From positions 1-61,996 of the IMG/VR virus record IMGVR_UViG_3300043436_000818: 61,996 nucleotides of DNA, one strand, 5' to 3'. A program made the position numbers and the translations under genes. Below the pieces are notes generated by a model, which saw only the letters and a program-made list of their open reading frames with translations, made no database searches and was not told where the DNA came from. Positions 49,866 through 58,230 of this stretch are shown piece by piece (the stretch's first letter is position 1; each line of letters starts with the position of its first letter). Source of the stretch: a virus.

Positions 49866-52117
49866 AACAGAATTTTTCGTTTATGCAATTTGCATCCTAC
49901 ACCGCACCTGCGATTGTAGAGCATAAGAATAAACATTGGGTTGAATACGGAGAGGATAACGATTATTATCAGTATTTAATTGATTTGTATCTTGGTTCAC
50001 CAACCAACAATGCCGCAATTAAAGGTATTGCAGATTTGGTGTATGGATTAGGTTTGGAGGTTGTAAAATCCGATAGGAACTTAAAAGGTTACATAGAGTT
50101 TAAAAAGCTTATTAAGCCTGATTGCATCCGTGCCGTTACATTGGATTTGAAGATGTTGGGGCAATATGCTTTTCATTGTGTTAAATCCAAGGACAAGAAA
50201 TCCTATGTTAAGGTATCTCATTGGCCTATTCAAACCCTACGCCCTGAACGATGCAACGATAAAGGTGAAATTGAGGGATGGTATTTCTGTGCCGATTGGA
50301 GTAAATTAAAAAGAGGTCAGCAACCTAAACGATTTGCATCATTTGGATTTGATGAGAATGAGAATGAATGTATATTGGTGGTTAAACCATATTCAACAGG
50401 ATCGTACTACTTTGCACCCGTAGATTATCAGGGTGGTACACAATGGGCAGATTTAGAATGTGAAATTAGCAACTACCATATTAACAACATCAAAAATGGT
50501 TTAGCACCATCGATGTTAATTAACTTTAATAATGGTCAACCACCCGAAGAGGTTAGAAATGCAATAGAGGGGCAAATTAACGCCAAATGGAGTGGTTCTT
50601 CCAATGCAGGTAGAGCAATTATATCATTTAACGATTCCAAGGAAACGGCAACCGAAATAACACCAGTACAATTATCCGATGCTCATAATCAGTACGAATT
50701 CTTATCAAGGGAATCCACCCAAAAGATAATGTTAGCCCACCGCATTGTATCACCAATGTTGTTGGGGATTAAAGACAATACAGGATTAGGGAATAATGCC
50801 GATGAGTTGCGTAGTGCATCTATACTATTCGATAACATCGTTATAAGACCATTTCAACGATTAATTATTGAGGGTGTAGAGAAAGTATTAAACGCCAATG
50901 GAATATCGTTGGAAATGTACTTTAAAACGTTGCAACCTTTGGAATTTACCGACCTATCGGGCAAGGAAGTTACCGAGGAAGTTAAGGAACAAGAAATGGG
51001 ATTTAGTTCCCAAAAAAAAAAGTATGATTTTGTAAAACCCAATGCAGGGGAATCGGAAGATGATTTTATTTCCCGATGTATTGGCGTGGTAGTTGGCGAG
51101 GGTAAAGAACAAGACCAAGCGGCTGCAATATGTTACAATTATTGGGAGGGTTCTGTTCAATTGGCAGAATCATACACCGACTATCCCGAAAGTGCCTCTA
51201 ACAACGCTAAAAAGGCATTAGAATGGGCAGAGAAAAACGGATGGGGTGATTGTGGTACACCAGTAGGCAAACAACGTGCAAACCAACTTGCAAAGCGTGA
51301 ACCAATATCTCGTGAAACTATTGCACGAATGGCGGCATTCCGTAGACACCAACAAAACAAAGATGTACCATATTCCGAGGGGTGTGGTGGATTGATGTGG
51401 GATGCATGGGGTGGTGAATCAGGTATTCAATGGGCTGAAAATAAATTAAAACAGATTGACGCTAAATTGAGTGTTGATAGACCTGAATTTACACAAGAAG
51501 CCGAACAAGAATGGATTGAATACCTAAAAGACAAAGGTCAAGTGATTGATGAATCGGTTTGGGAGTTAATTGATGAATATCCTGTGGATGATCCCGACAA
51601 CGAACAACACCTATCACGCCACGAATTTTTTAAACGATTTGCCAACCCTGATGAGAAATCCAAGGATGACAAGGGTATTTATTTGATTCGTTATCGATAC
51701 GCACCATTCCGTGTTCAAGAGAATAGCCGCATATTTTGTAAAGATATGGTTGCCAATGCCAAGCTTGGTGTAACCTATCGCAGGGAAGATATTGATGTAA
51801 TGGGTGATGCTGGTATTAATGGACAATTTGCACCATCAGGAAAATCAAGTTACTCAATTTGGAAATATAAGGGTGGGGTTTATTGTAAGCACCAATGGTT
51901 CAGATTGACATACCGCAGAAAAAAGATTAATGGTAAAATCATACCATTGACATCGGAAGAAAAAGAACAGAACATGAGGGATATAGTGGACAATTATGAC
52001 CGAGTATCTTCACAGAGTGCAGATAGAGCAGGTGTACCATTTGACCCACCATCTTGGGATATAGCATCCGTAAAAACAAACGATTTACCTAATAGAGGCT
52101 CATTAAAAAACAAATAA
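49850..52117 (+). CDS. Portal protein with inserted head-protein module
   Basis: 755 residues, ~130 longer than the phage A portal. Portal core: YGEDNDYYQYLIDLYLGSPTNNAAI, LGQYAFHCVKSKD, CEISNYHINNIKNGLAPSMLI, LAHRIVSPMLLGIKDNTGLGNNADELRSASI. Residues ~395-540 hold an insertion with AGESEDDFISRCIG, AAAICYNYW, SYTDYPESASNNAKK, GTPVGKQRANQLAKREPIS and CGGLMWDAWGG, absent from the A portal but present in the A protease. The C-terminal part includes SRIFCKDMVANAKLGVTYRREDI and KHQW. Forms the DNA gate of the head. Confidence 0.85.
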   Translation: MDNTIKQNFSFMQFASYTAPAIVEHKNKHWVEYGEDNDYYQYLIDLYLGSPTNNAAIKGIADLVYGLGLEVVKSDRNLKGYIEFKKLIKPDCIRAVTLDLKMLGQYAFHCVKSKDKKSYVKVSHWPIQTLRPERCNDKGEIEGWYFCADWSKLKRGQQPKRFASFGFDENENECILVVKPYSTGSYYFAPVDYQGGTQWADLECEISNYHINNIKNGLAPSMLINFNNGQPPEEVRNAIEGQINAKWSGSSNAGRAIISFNDSKETATEITPVQLSDAHNQYEFLSRESTQKIMLAHRIVSPMLLGIKDNTGLGNNADELRSASILFDNIVIRPFQRLIIEGVEKVLNANGISLEMYFKTLQPLEFTDLSGKEVTEEVKEQEMGFSSQKKKYDFVKPNAGESEDDFISRCIGVVVGEGKEQDQAAAICYNYWEGSVQLAESYTDYPESASNNAKKALEWAEKNGWGDCGTPVGKQRANQLAKREPISRETIARMAAFRRHQQNKDVPYSEGCGGLMWDAWGGESGIQWAENKLKQIDAKLSVDRPEFTQEAEQEWIEYLKDKGQVIDESVWELIDEYPVDDPDNEQHLSRHEFFKRFANPDEKSKDDKGIYLIRYRYAPFRVQENSRIFCKDMVANAKLGVTYRREDIDVMGDAGINGQFAPSGKSSYSIWKYKGGVYCKHQWFRLTYRRKKINGKIIPLTSEEKEQNMRDIVDNYDRVSSQSADRAGVPFDPPSWDIASVKTNDLPNRGSLKNK

Positions 52118-52120
52118 ACC

Positions 52121-52636
52121 ATGTACGCAAACGATGATGTTTTATTAATTACCAAGGATGACTTGTTCAAGTACACCCAGTTAAGTGGTAATTTTGATAT
52201 TGACAAGATAACGCCATTCATTAAGGTGGCACAGGATATTGAGGTTCAACAATTATTGGGTACGTTATTGTATCGTAAAATCTTGACCGATGTAAAGAAT
52301 AACGTATTAACAGGCAATTACCTTACATTGGTATCCGATTATGTACAACCGATGCTAATCCATTATTCAATGGCTGATTTGTTGTTGTTTCACGGGTATG
52401 AGGTATCTAATGCAGGGATTGTAAGAAATACCCCCGAAGGTACTCAATTACCCGATGCAGGTGAAATTAGTACATTGGTGGAACGTACACGGGCAATGGC
52501 GGATACCTACCGCAGAAGATTGGTAGATTATTTGAGCTATTACCCTCAATTATTCCCTGAATATACTGCTAACCAAAATGCAGGGCAATACCCAACCTCA
52601 TACCCAACTAACTATACTGGATGGAATCTAATGTAA
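52121..52636 (+). CDS. Head-tail adaptor (connector) protein
   Basis: 171 residues, helical: LLITKDDLFKYTQLSGNFDIDKITPFIKVAQDIEVQQLLGTLLYRKI, then RTRAMADTYRRRLVDYLSYYPQLFPEY. Corresponds to 24349 in phage A; the RAxAxxYxxRLxDYL-type helix is shared. It follows the portal in both phages. Confidence 0.72.
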   Translation: MYANDDVLLITKDDLFKYTQLSGNFDIDKITPFIKVAQDIEVQQLLGTLLYRKILTDVKNNVLTGNYLTLVSDYVQPMLIHYSMADLLLFHGYEVSNAGIVRNTPEGTQLPDAGEISTLVERTRAMADTYRRRLVDYLSYYPQLFPEYTANQNAGQYPTSYPTNYTGWNLM

Positions 52637-53142
52637 AAAAAACCTATGCCCCAAAGGCAAATAAGGTTGCAAAGCTTAAAACATACATGGCAAGTGTAAA
52701 AGTTGCTAATGTGGTAAAATGTGATTTATTCACAAAAACCACCAAGATAATTGCCATATTGATATTATTAAGTGGTTGTTCTGCACAATATCACATCGAA
52801 AAGGCGTGTAAGAAACAACCTGATTTATGCAAGGTGAAAGTTAGGATTGATACATTTGTTGTTAGGGATTCAATTTATTTCCATGATACGTTTACGACCA
52901 AGGAAATTGACACTATTACCATTGACACGGGTTCTATTAGGGTTAAGGTTGTACGCCATTACAATAAAATCAAAGTATGGGTAAGGCAAAACCCCGACAC
53001 CATAAGAATAACACAAACCATTACCCTACCACCAAAAGTTGTTATGGATGCAAAGAAACAGGCGTGGACTACGGCACATAGTGTGTTTTTTTGGGTGGGA
53101 GTGATATTATGTGCATTCGGATTGTATAGATTATTCAAATAG
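52621..53142 (+). CDS. Spanin-like protein with lipobox-like motif
   Basis: 173 residues. A hydrophobic segment followed by LSGC (IAILILLSGCSAQYHIEKA) looks like a lipoprotein signal. Then come a charged, Asp/Thr-rich middle (DTFVVRDSIYFHDTF, IDTGSIRVKVVRHYNK) and a C-terminal membrane helix (SVFFWVGVILCAFGLYRLF). This is the common Bacteroidota phage pattern for a u- or o-spanin-like lysis protein. Start assigned by overlap; a start near 52687 is possible. Confidence 0.55.
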   Translation: MESNVKKTYAPKANKVAKLKTYMASVKVANVVKCDLFTKTTKIIAILILLSGCSAQYHIEKACKKQPDLCKVKVRIDTFVVRDSIYFHDTFTTKEIDTITIDTGSIRVKVVRHYNKIKVWVRQNPDTIRITQTITLPPKVVMDAKKQAWTTAHSVFFWVGVILCAFGLYRLFK

Positions 53143-53172
53143 AACATTCAATAAAAAAATCGTTTTAAAAGT

Positions 53173-53331
53173 ATGACCAAAACTTGGGTAACACCATCAC
53201 GAAGCTCCCCAAAGCCTGGGGGGAATAGAGCTTGTCTATGTAAGAATGGCAAGTATTCACGCAAGTGTTGTGATGGTTCATTACAAGCCCAAGGGGTTGG
53301 TTCAGTAACAGGAGTACAAGTAACACCATAA
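53173..53331 (+). CDS. 52-residue Cys-rich protein
   Basis: Short gene in a 194-nt gap: MTKTWVTPSRSSPKPGGNRA, then CLCKNGKYSRKCCDGSLQAQG. Four Cys in a CxCxxxxxxSxxCC pattern suggest a small zinc- or disulphide-stabilised domain. Similar short genes sit before tail fibres in Bacteroidota phages, so it may be a fibre-attachment protein. It starts 31 nt after the spanin-like stop and ends 5 nt before the fibre gene. Confidence 0.7.
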   Translation: MTKTWVTPSRSSPKPGGNRACLCKNGKYSRKCCDGSLQAQGVGSVTGVQVTP

Positions 53332-53336
53332 ACATT

Positions 53337-54623
53337 ATGCCCGATCAGAAAATAACGCAACTAACTGCGATAACCACAATTGATAATTCCGACCCACTAC
53401 CCATAGTGGATTTAACGGATGATACTACCAAAAAAATTACCATTGCACAATTAAAGGCACAAGCTCCCGTACAATCGGTAGCAGGTAAAACGGGTGCAGT
53501 TACATTGGCGGCATCGGATATTGGTGCAGGTACTGTGGACAATACCGAATATGGGTATTTAAATGGCGTTACCTCCGCAATCCAAAACCAATTAAATGCA
53601 AAACAAGGTGCATTGACATTAACAACAACGGGTTCAAGTGGTGCAGCTACGTTGGTAGGTGATACATTGAACATCCCACAATATAGTGGAGGTGGTTCAA
53701 TTCCTGATGGAGATAAGGGAGATATAACCGTAAGCAATAGCGGTGCAACTTGGACAATTGATAATGGAGTTGTAAGCGATGCAAAAATAGCCACGGGCAT
53801 TGATGCCGCTAAGATTGGTGCAGGTACGGTGAGTAATACTGAATTTGGTTATTTGGATGGGGTAACGAGTGCGATTCAAACGCAATTAGATTCTAAGGTA
53901 GACGAAAACGCAGCGATTACAGGAGCAACAAAAACTAAAATAACTTACGATTCTAAGGGTTTAGTAACCGCAGGAGCAGACGCAACCACTGCGGATATTG
54001 CCGATAGTTCAAATAAGCGATATGTAACCGATGCTCAATTAGTAGTTATTGGAAATACAAGCGGAACGAATACGGGTGATAATGCAGTAAATAGTTTATA
54101 TAGCGGATTGGCTACGAGCAAACAGGACACACTTGTAAGCGGTACCAATATTAAGACAATTAACTCTACATCATTGTTAGGGACGGGTAATATATCCGTA
54201 GCCCCTGCGAGTGGAATTGATGCAACTGCAATTGGTTCGGGTTCTGTATCAAATACGGAGTTCGGGTATCTCGATGGCGTTACGAGTGCAATCCAAACGC
54301 AAATCGACACCAAAACAAATAAACTAATTACCGCTAACAGACAGACTGCATCCTACACATTGGTTGCATCTGATGCGGATAAGTTGGTGGAAATGAATGT
54401 AGCAAGTGCTAATAACTTGACCGTACCTGCATCGGTATTTACAGCAGGGACACAGATTTTATTGGCACAATACGGAGCAGGACAGACCACAATCGTTGCA
54501 GGTTCAGGGATGACAATAAGAAGCAATGGCGGTAAATTAAAATTATCGGCTCAATATAGTGGAGCTACGTTGGTTTTCATATCGGCTACGGAAGCGTATT
54601 TATTTGGGGATATTGCGTCATGA
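53337..54623 (+). CDS. Tail fibre protein with internal repeats
   Basis: 428 residues. Anchor: PDQKITQLTAITTIDNSDPLPIVDL. Three ~28-residue repeats, each with G(A/S)G(T/S)V(D/S)NTE(Y/F)GYL(N/D)GVTSAIQ, at ~62-90, ~160-190 and ~302-330. Spacers include VAGKTGAVTLAASDIGAGTV. The C-terminal ~100 residues (ASYTLVASDADKLVEMN, GAGQTTIVAGSGMTI) form the familiar beta-roll end. Longer than the phage A fibre at 19715. Probably attaches the receptor-binding protein that follows. Confidence 0.8.
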   Translation: MPDQKITQLTAITTIDNSDPLPIVDLTDDTTKKITIAQLKAQAPVQSVAGKTGAVTLAASDIGAGTVDNTEYGYLNGVTSAIQNQLNAKQGALTLTTTGSSGAATLVGDTLNIPQYSGGGSIPDGDKGDITVSNSGATWTIDNGVVSDAKIATGIDAAKIGAGTVSNTEFGYLDGVTSAIQTQLDSKVDENAAITGATKTKITYDSKGLVTAGADATTADIADSSNKRYVTDAQLVVIGNTSGTNTGDNAVNSLYSGLATSKQDTLVSGTNIKTINSTSLLGTGNISVAPASGIDATAIGSGSVSNTEFGYLDGVTSAIQTQIDTKTNKLITANRQTASYTLVASDADKLVEMNVASANNLTVPASVFTAGTQILLAQYGAGQTTIVAGSGMTIRSNGGKLKLSAQYSGATLVFISATEAYLFGDIAS

Positions 54624-55456
54624 TAATAGCAACACACGGGATTATTGCTTCGCAGATAGCATCATATGCTTTTTTATTGGATTTATATCCATCGGCTGCG
54701 GCTGCTTATTCATTGCGTAAATTACGCACTGCTTACACAGGTAGTGCTATTCAAGTGCGTAGGTCAAGTGATAACACAACGCAAGATATTGGATTTGTTA
54801 ATAATGTACTTGATACATCTTCTTTAACGACATTTTGTGGGAGTGGGAATGGATTTATTACAACTTGGTACGACCAATCGGGGAATGCCTATAATGCAAC
54901 TCAATCAACTGCATCTCAACAACCGCAAATTGTTAGTAGTGGAAGTGTAATTTTAGAAAATAGTAAACCTACATTACAATTTGATGGTTCAAACGATTGG
55001 TTAATAAATGCAACTATTAATATATCTCAACCAATAACAAGATTTAGTATTGCTAAATCAACAAATACGGGTACAGGTGCTTTAGTTGATTCTAATACAA
55101 CTAATAGATTTATCTTGTACAAAGGCGGTGGATTAGACCAAAACGGAAATTTTGTTGCTTCATACAATAATACAGGTAATGCATTGACCGTGACTAATAA
55201 TTCAAATAGAAATTTATTTTATGAGTTAGCAAATAGCGGCAGTAATGAATTTGCAATTAATGGCAATACAGCAACTATTGGTAACAATGGAACTAATGGA
55301 ATGAATCAGTTAAGTATTGGCAATATAAGAACTAATATAGTGGGCGGTTATACATTAGCAGGAAATTTTCAAGAATTAGTAATATATTCATCTAATCAAT
55401 CCTCCAACCGCACAGGCATTCAATCAAATATAAACACATACTATGCCATTTATTAA
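54620..55456 (+). CDS. Receptor-binding protein with arabinofuranosidase-like ConA domain
   Basis: 278 residues. AYSLRKLRTAYTGSAIQVRRSSDN, QDIGFVNNVLDT, FITTWYDQSGN, ATQSTASQQPQIV match the GH54-type alpha-L-arabinofuranosidase catalytic-like fold, used as glycan-binding in phage tails. The C-terminal half is Asn/Thr-rich. Sits at the same slot as 20928 in A but is a different family, so host range probably differs. Confidence 0.72.
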   Translation: MIIATHGIIASQIASYAFLLDLYPSAAAAYSLRKLRTAYTGSAIQVRRSSDNTTQDIGFVNNVLDTSSLTTFCGSGNGFITTWYDQSGNAYNATQSTASQQPQIVSSGSVILENSKPTLQFDGSNDWLINATINISQPITRFSIAKSTNTGTGALVDSNTTNRFILYKGGGLDQNGNFVASYNNTGNALTVTNNSNRNLFYELANSGSNEFAINGNTATIGNNGTNGMNQLSIGNIRTNIVGGYTLAGNFQELVIYSSNQSSNRTGIQSNINTYYAIY

Positions 55457-55694
55457 CGGATATTACTACCCTACCGAACAAGAAGCAATCGCAGCACGTG
55501 AAGCATGTGACACTTACTATGGAATACCCGTTTCCCCTGATGATGTTACCCAAAATTGGGTTGATTATCAGTTTGCAGAATTGAACGAGCCGCAGTTTTG
55601 GTACATAGTTTTTGACGAATCATTAATTCCAATATTAGGGCAGCCCACAGAATTTGAAGTAATACAACCACCATTTCCTTATGAAACACATTGA
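55443..55694 (+). CDS. Small fibre-associated protein ending PPFPYETH
   Basis: 83 residues: FINGYYYPTEQEAIAAREACDTYYGIPVSPDDVTQNWVDYQFAEL. Ends VIQPPFPYETH. Equivalent to 21764 by slot and ending. Perhaps a fibre chaperone. Overlaps the neighbours by 14 nt. Confidence 0.55.
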   Translation: MPFINGYYYPTEQEAIAAREACDTYYGIPVSPDDVTQNWVDYQFAELNEPQFWYIVFDESLIPILGQPTEFEVIQPPFPYETH

Positions 55695-55872
55695 TAACGA
55701 CACCACGGCAACGATAGCAACCGCAGTTAGTGGGAGTGCTACAATTATACATTTCTCCCAAACTTGGCAGCCTGTAGCCGCATTCGTGTTGGCTATTGTA
55801 GGCATAGTTTCGGGATTGTTTGCGATAATATATTGGCATAAGAAAATTAAGCATTTAGATGGCAAAGGTTAA
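55681..55872 (+). CDS. Putative holin (near-identical to phage A)
   Basis: 63 residues differing from the phage A copy at three positions: one near the N-terminus, one before WQP and one near the C-terminus. Single hydrophobic helix plus basic tail. DNA over ~470 nt from here to 56150 is almost the same as 21985-22450, unlike the rest of the two genomes. Confidence 0.72.
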   Translation: MKHIDNDTTATIATAVSGSATIIHFSQTWQPVAAFVLAIVGIVSGLFAIIYWHKKIKHLDGKG

Positions 55873-55978
55873 GGCATCAGTAACACTATTTCGTAAGAAG
55901 CCAAAGAGGAAACTCGGACGGCATACCAAACACATTAATAAACATAAATCGTGGAAACCAAACAGAGGTCAAGGGTGA
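55859..55978 (+). CDS. 39-residue very basic conserved protein
   Basis: MAKVKASVTLFRKKPKRK, then LGRHTKHINKHKSWKPNRGQG. The same length as the phage A protein at 22163, with a handful of changes. Overlaps the holin by 14 nt and the next gene by 28 nt. Function unknown. Confidence 0.72.
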   Translation: MAKVKASVTLFRKKPKRKLGRHTKHINKHKSWKPNRGQG

Positions 55979-56169
55979 AATTCAAACCCTATTTTTCGCC
56001 AACACCTAAAAGAATACGCATATTTGGCGATTCATTAGCCGCTGCATCTATAATGGTTGCAGGGTTTAATATGGATCATCCATCCGTAATGATAGGTTGT
56101 GCAGTCGTTGGTGGATTAGGTAAATTCCTATCCAATTTCTTTACCATAGAACAAGAGAATGAAAACTAA
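55951..56169 (+). CDS. Small membrane-associated protein of the holin cassette
   Basis: 72 residues, starting at a GTG: METKQRSRVKFKPYFSPTP, AAASIMVAGFNM, MIGCAVVGGLGKFLSNFF, ending EQENEN. Differs from phage A mostly at the N-terminus and the MDHPSVM turn, where this copy carries a GATC absent from A. Possibly a holin or antiholin. Confidence 0.65.
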   Translation: METKQRSRVKFKPYFSPTPKRIRIFGDSLAAASIMVAGFNMDHPSVMIGCAVVGGLGKFLSNFFTIEQENEN

Positions 56170-56788
56170 ACAAATTACTTTCCGTGGGTATTACCACGAA
56201 GCCAAGAATAAATCACAGGTATATTTACACCATACCGCAGGTAATGACAATGCACAATCGGTATTTAATTGGTGGGAATCACAAGGCAAAAAAATTGCTA
56301 CCTGTGTTGTGATAAATTCCAAGGGTGAAATTATACAGGGGTTTGGTTCACAATACTGGGGATATCACCTTGGTTTAACCAATGATGTATTCCGCAAAAA
56401 TGGTTGTACATTCATCCCATTGGATAAATCATCCATAGGTATTGAGATTTGTTGTTGGGGGCAGTTAACAAAAAAGGGTGATAAATTCTATAATTACGTT
56501 AACAAGGAAGTTCCAGCCGATGAGGTTTGCACATTGGATAAACCATTTAAAGGATATAAGTATTTCCATAACTACACCGATGCACAGATTGAAGCCGTAG
56601 AGGCATTATTAAAGCATTGGGGGCAAAAATACGGCATAGACCTTACCTACCATCAGGATGTATGGGATGTTACGCCACGAGCCTTAAAAAACGTTAATGG
56701 AGTATATACCCATAATTCGGTACGTTACGATAAAATTGATGTATATCCGCACCCAAAATTGGTGGATATGCTGAAAAATCTTAAATAA
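56159..56788 (+). CDS. N-acetylmuramoyl-L-alanine amidase endolysin
   Basis: 209 residues. VYLHHTAGNDNAQSV (zinc His pair), CVVINSKGEIIQGFGSQYWGYHLG, IGIEICCWG and a later TYHQDVWD..PHPK form the Amidase_2 (NALAA) core with zinc ligands. Cleaves the bond between muramic acid and the stem peptide. No signal peptide; released through the holin cassette directly upstream. Phage A carries a different lysin. Confidence 0.9.
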   Translation: MKTKQITFRGYYHEAKNKSQVYLHHTAGNDNAQSVFNWWESQGKKIATCVVINSKGEIIQGFGSQYWGYHLGLTNDVFRKNGCTFIPLDKSSIGIEICCWGQLTKKGDKFYNYVNKEVPADEVCTLDKPFKGYKYFHNYTDAQIEAVEALLKHWGQKYGIDLTYHQDVWDVTPRALKNVNGVYTHNSVRYDKIDVYPHPKLVDMLKNLK

Positions 56789-56843
56789 TTCATTCGTTTA
56801 CTAAACATTTTGATACGTTCACTAAAAAAAGTGTCCTATCTTT

Positions 56844-56874
56844 TTTGTTTTTACAAAATAAAATACCATATTTG
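56844..56874 (+). promoter_or_regulatory. Bacteroidota-type promoter (one mismatch)
   Basis: TTTG at 56844-56847, a 19-nt spacer, CATATTTG at 56867-56874 (TAnnTTTG with one change). The ATG at 56894 follows. Starts the phage B early block. Confidence 0.7.
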
Positions 56875-56893
56875 AATCATAATACAAACGGAT

Positions 56894-57088
56894 ATGAAAA
56901 ACAACACATTAAAAATTGGACAAATTGTAACTTACAAGGTATGTAATTCTATATACCAAGGAACTATTGTAAAAATCAACAATGACAAATTAGTAATTAT
57001 TGATTGCAAAGATGGAATGACATTGTTTAATGCTGGATATGCTATTGGAGATGAAATTTCAAAAAGTCAAATTCTGTATAAAAACTAA
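56894..57088 (+). CDS. Small hypothetical protein, possible KOW-like fold
   Basis: 64 residues, beta-rich (LKIGQIVTYKVCNSIYQGTIVKINNDKLVIIDCKDGMTLFNAGYAIGDEI). The G-Q-I-V-T-Y...G-T-I-V-K-I pattern suggests a small beta-barrel. It has its own promoter and terminator. Function unknown. Confidence 0.55.
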   Translation: MKNNTLKIGQIVTYKVCNSIYQGTIVKINNDKLVIIDCKDGMTLFNAGYAIGDEISKSQILYKN

Positions 57089-57113
57089 ATTCAGATTATT
57101 TTAAAAACAAACA

Positions 57114-57134
57114 GGGTGCTTAATTGCACCCTTT
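57114..57134 (+). terminator. Rho-independent terminator (same hairpin as 3021)
   Basis: GGGTGC, loop TTAATT, GCACCC, then TTT. The hairpin and its flanks (ACAGGG, CTTT) match phage A at 3021. Confidence 0.8.
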
Positions 57135-57147
57135 AAATTAAACGAAT

Positions 57148-57375
57148 ATGGAAACAACAATAAAAGTATTATGCACGGCACAGGAAGCCTTTGCATTAAT
57201 TGATTTACTACCAAAAGAATCATTCATTCAATTGGTACAGAACGATCCTACCTACGGGTTGAATGGTTCAGGGGATTTCTATGTGGTGTGCATAGACAAT
57301 TCAAACTATTATTTTTCGCATTCCCGATTATTCAATTTGGGTATGCAGGTTCAAAAAAAGATTGCTAATAAGTAA
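57148..57375 (+). CDS. Small hypothetical protein
   Basis: 75 residues: TTIKVLCTAQEAFALIDLL, FIQLVQNDPTYGLNGSGDFYVV. A mixed alpha/beta single domain; no family recognised. Starts a new unit after the terminator. Confidence 0.5.
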   Translation: METTIKVLCTAQEAFALIDLLPKESFIQLVQNDPTYGLNGSGDFYVVCIDNSNYYFSHSRLFNLGMQVQKKIANK

Positions 57376-57385
57376 AATATTGATT

Positions 57386-57607
57386 ATGTTGCCAATAGAA
57401 TTTTTAATACTATATCCTATGAGCCTCCCAGTTGCTTTTTTATTGAGCAAGTTATGGGCGAAGATTAGCCGCAAGAGATATGTAGATACGCCCGAAGCTA
57501 CACCCTACGAGTTTGAAAAAGACAAGCCCGTAAAGAATTACAACCAAGTGATGAACCACATCCATTGTGAAACCAAAAGAATGTATAGGGGAAAACTATT
57601 ATCATGA
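57386..57607 (+). CDS. Small membrane protein of the small-gene array
   Basis: 73 residues from the ATG at 57386: LPIEFLILYPMSLPVAFLLSKL is the membrane helix, then PYEFEKDKPVKNYNQVMNH and RMYRGK. Homologue of 30588 in phage A. Overlaps 57604 by 4 nt. Confidence 0.6.
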   Translation: MLPIEFLILYPMSLPVAFLLSKLWAKISRKRYVDTPEATPYEFEKDKPVKNYNQVMNHIHCETKRMYRGKLLS

Positions 57608-57855
57608 AACTATACACAGAGGATCAAGTTGTAAATGCTTTACAAAAAGTATTTTTAGAATCAATAACATTTGAAGATGTTAACGAGGTTGTTAGAAATT
57701 TAACACCCATTGAACTACCAAGTGAGGAGGAGATACGAGAAGAGAGATTATTACAATTTCCTGATTCTGAATATGCTAACAGGGCAAATGATAGACTTGC
57801 CTTTTATTGTGGCGCAAAATTCGTAATAAACAAAATACAAGGAGGTAACAAATGA
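57604..57855 (+). CDS. Small array protein, REERLLQF family
   Basis: 83 residues. The second half (IREERLLQFPDSEYANRAND) is almost identical to the end of the gene at 2-283, also at DNA level; the first half is unrelated. The C-terminus IQGGNK overlaps a GGAGGT ribosome site. Evidence of gene-part exchange. Function unknown. Confidence 0.6.
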   Translation: MKLYTEDQVVNALQKVFLESITFEDVNEVVRNLTPIELPSEEEIREERLLQFPDSEYANRANDRLAFYCGAKFVINKIQGGNK

Positions 57856-58040
57856 TACGTTACGAGAAAAAAGATTCCCTACAATGGAAAATGGAATGGT
57901 TGGAGAATATCAGGGAGTATGTCTATGTAATAACCGATGGTGGATATTCTGAAAAGTATATGATATACGATTGGAGTTTACACGATGCGATTAAAGATTT
58001 TAAAACTAAATTAAAAGTAAAATATGCAGTTAAGTATTGA
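57852..58040 (+). CDS. Small hypothetical protein
   Basis: 62 residues, behind a GGAGGT site. EKKDSLQWKMEWLENIREY, ITDGGYSEKYMIYDWSLHDAI. Aromatic/charged; no family recognised. Overlaps both neighbours. Confidence 0.5.
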   Translation: MIRYEKKDSLQWKMEWLENIREYVYVITDGGYSEKYMIYDWSLHDAIKDFKTKLKVKYAVKY

Positions 58041-58224
58041 TAGGGCAATGGGATTGCCAAAGGGAACATCCATCATTTATACGCACTTGGATACAAACGA
58101 TAGCGAGGAAATGAAATGGGTGGGAATGGACTTTTCACCTACTGGATTAATTCGTGGAATTGTAGAGGATGAAGATGGTAACCATTGGTGGGGTTATCTT
58201 ACACAATTTCATACATTTGATTGA
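58024..58224 (+). CDS. Small hypothetical protein
   Basis: 66 residues: SIDRAMGLPKGTSIIYTHLD, KWVGMDFSPTGLIRGIVEDEDGNHWWGY. Resembles a small beta-barrel; no family. Overlaps the previous gene by 17 nt. Confidence 0.48.
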   Translation: MQLSIDRAMGLPKGTSIIYTHLDTNDSEEMKWVGMDFSPTGLIRGIVEDEDGNHWWGYLTQFHTFD

Positions 58225-58230
58225 TATAAT

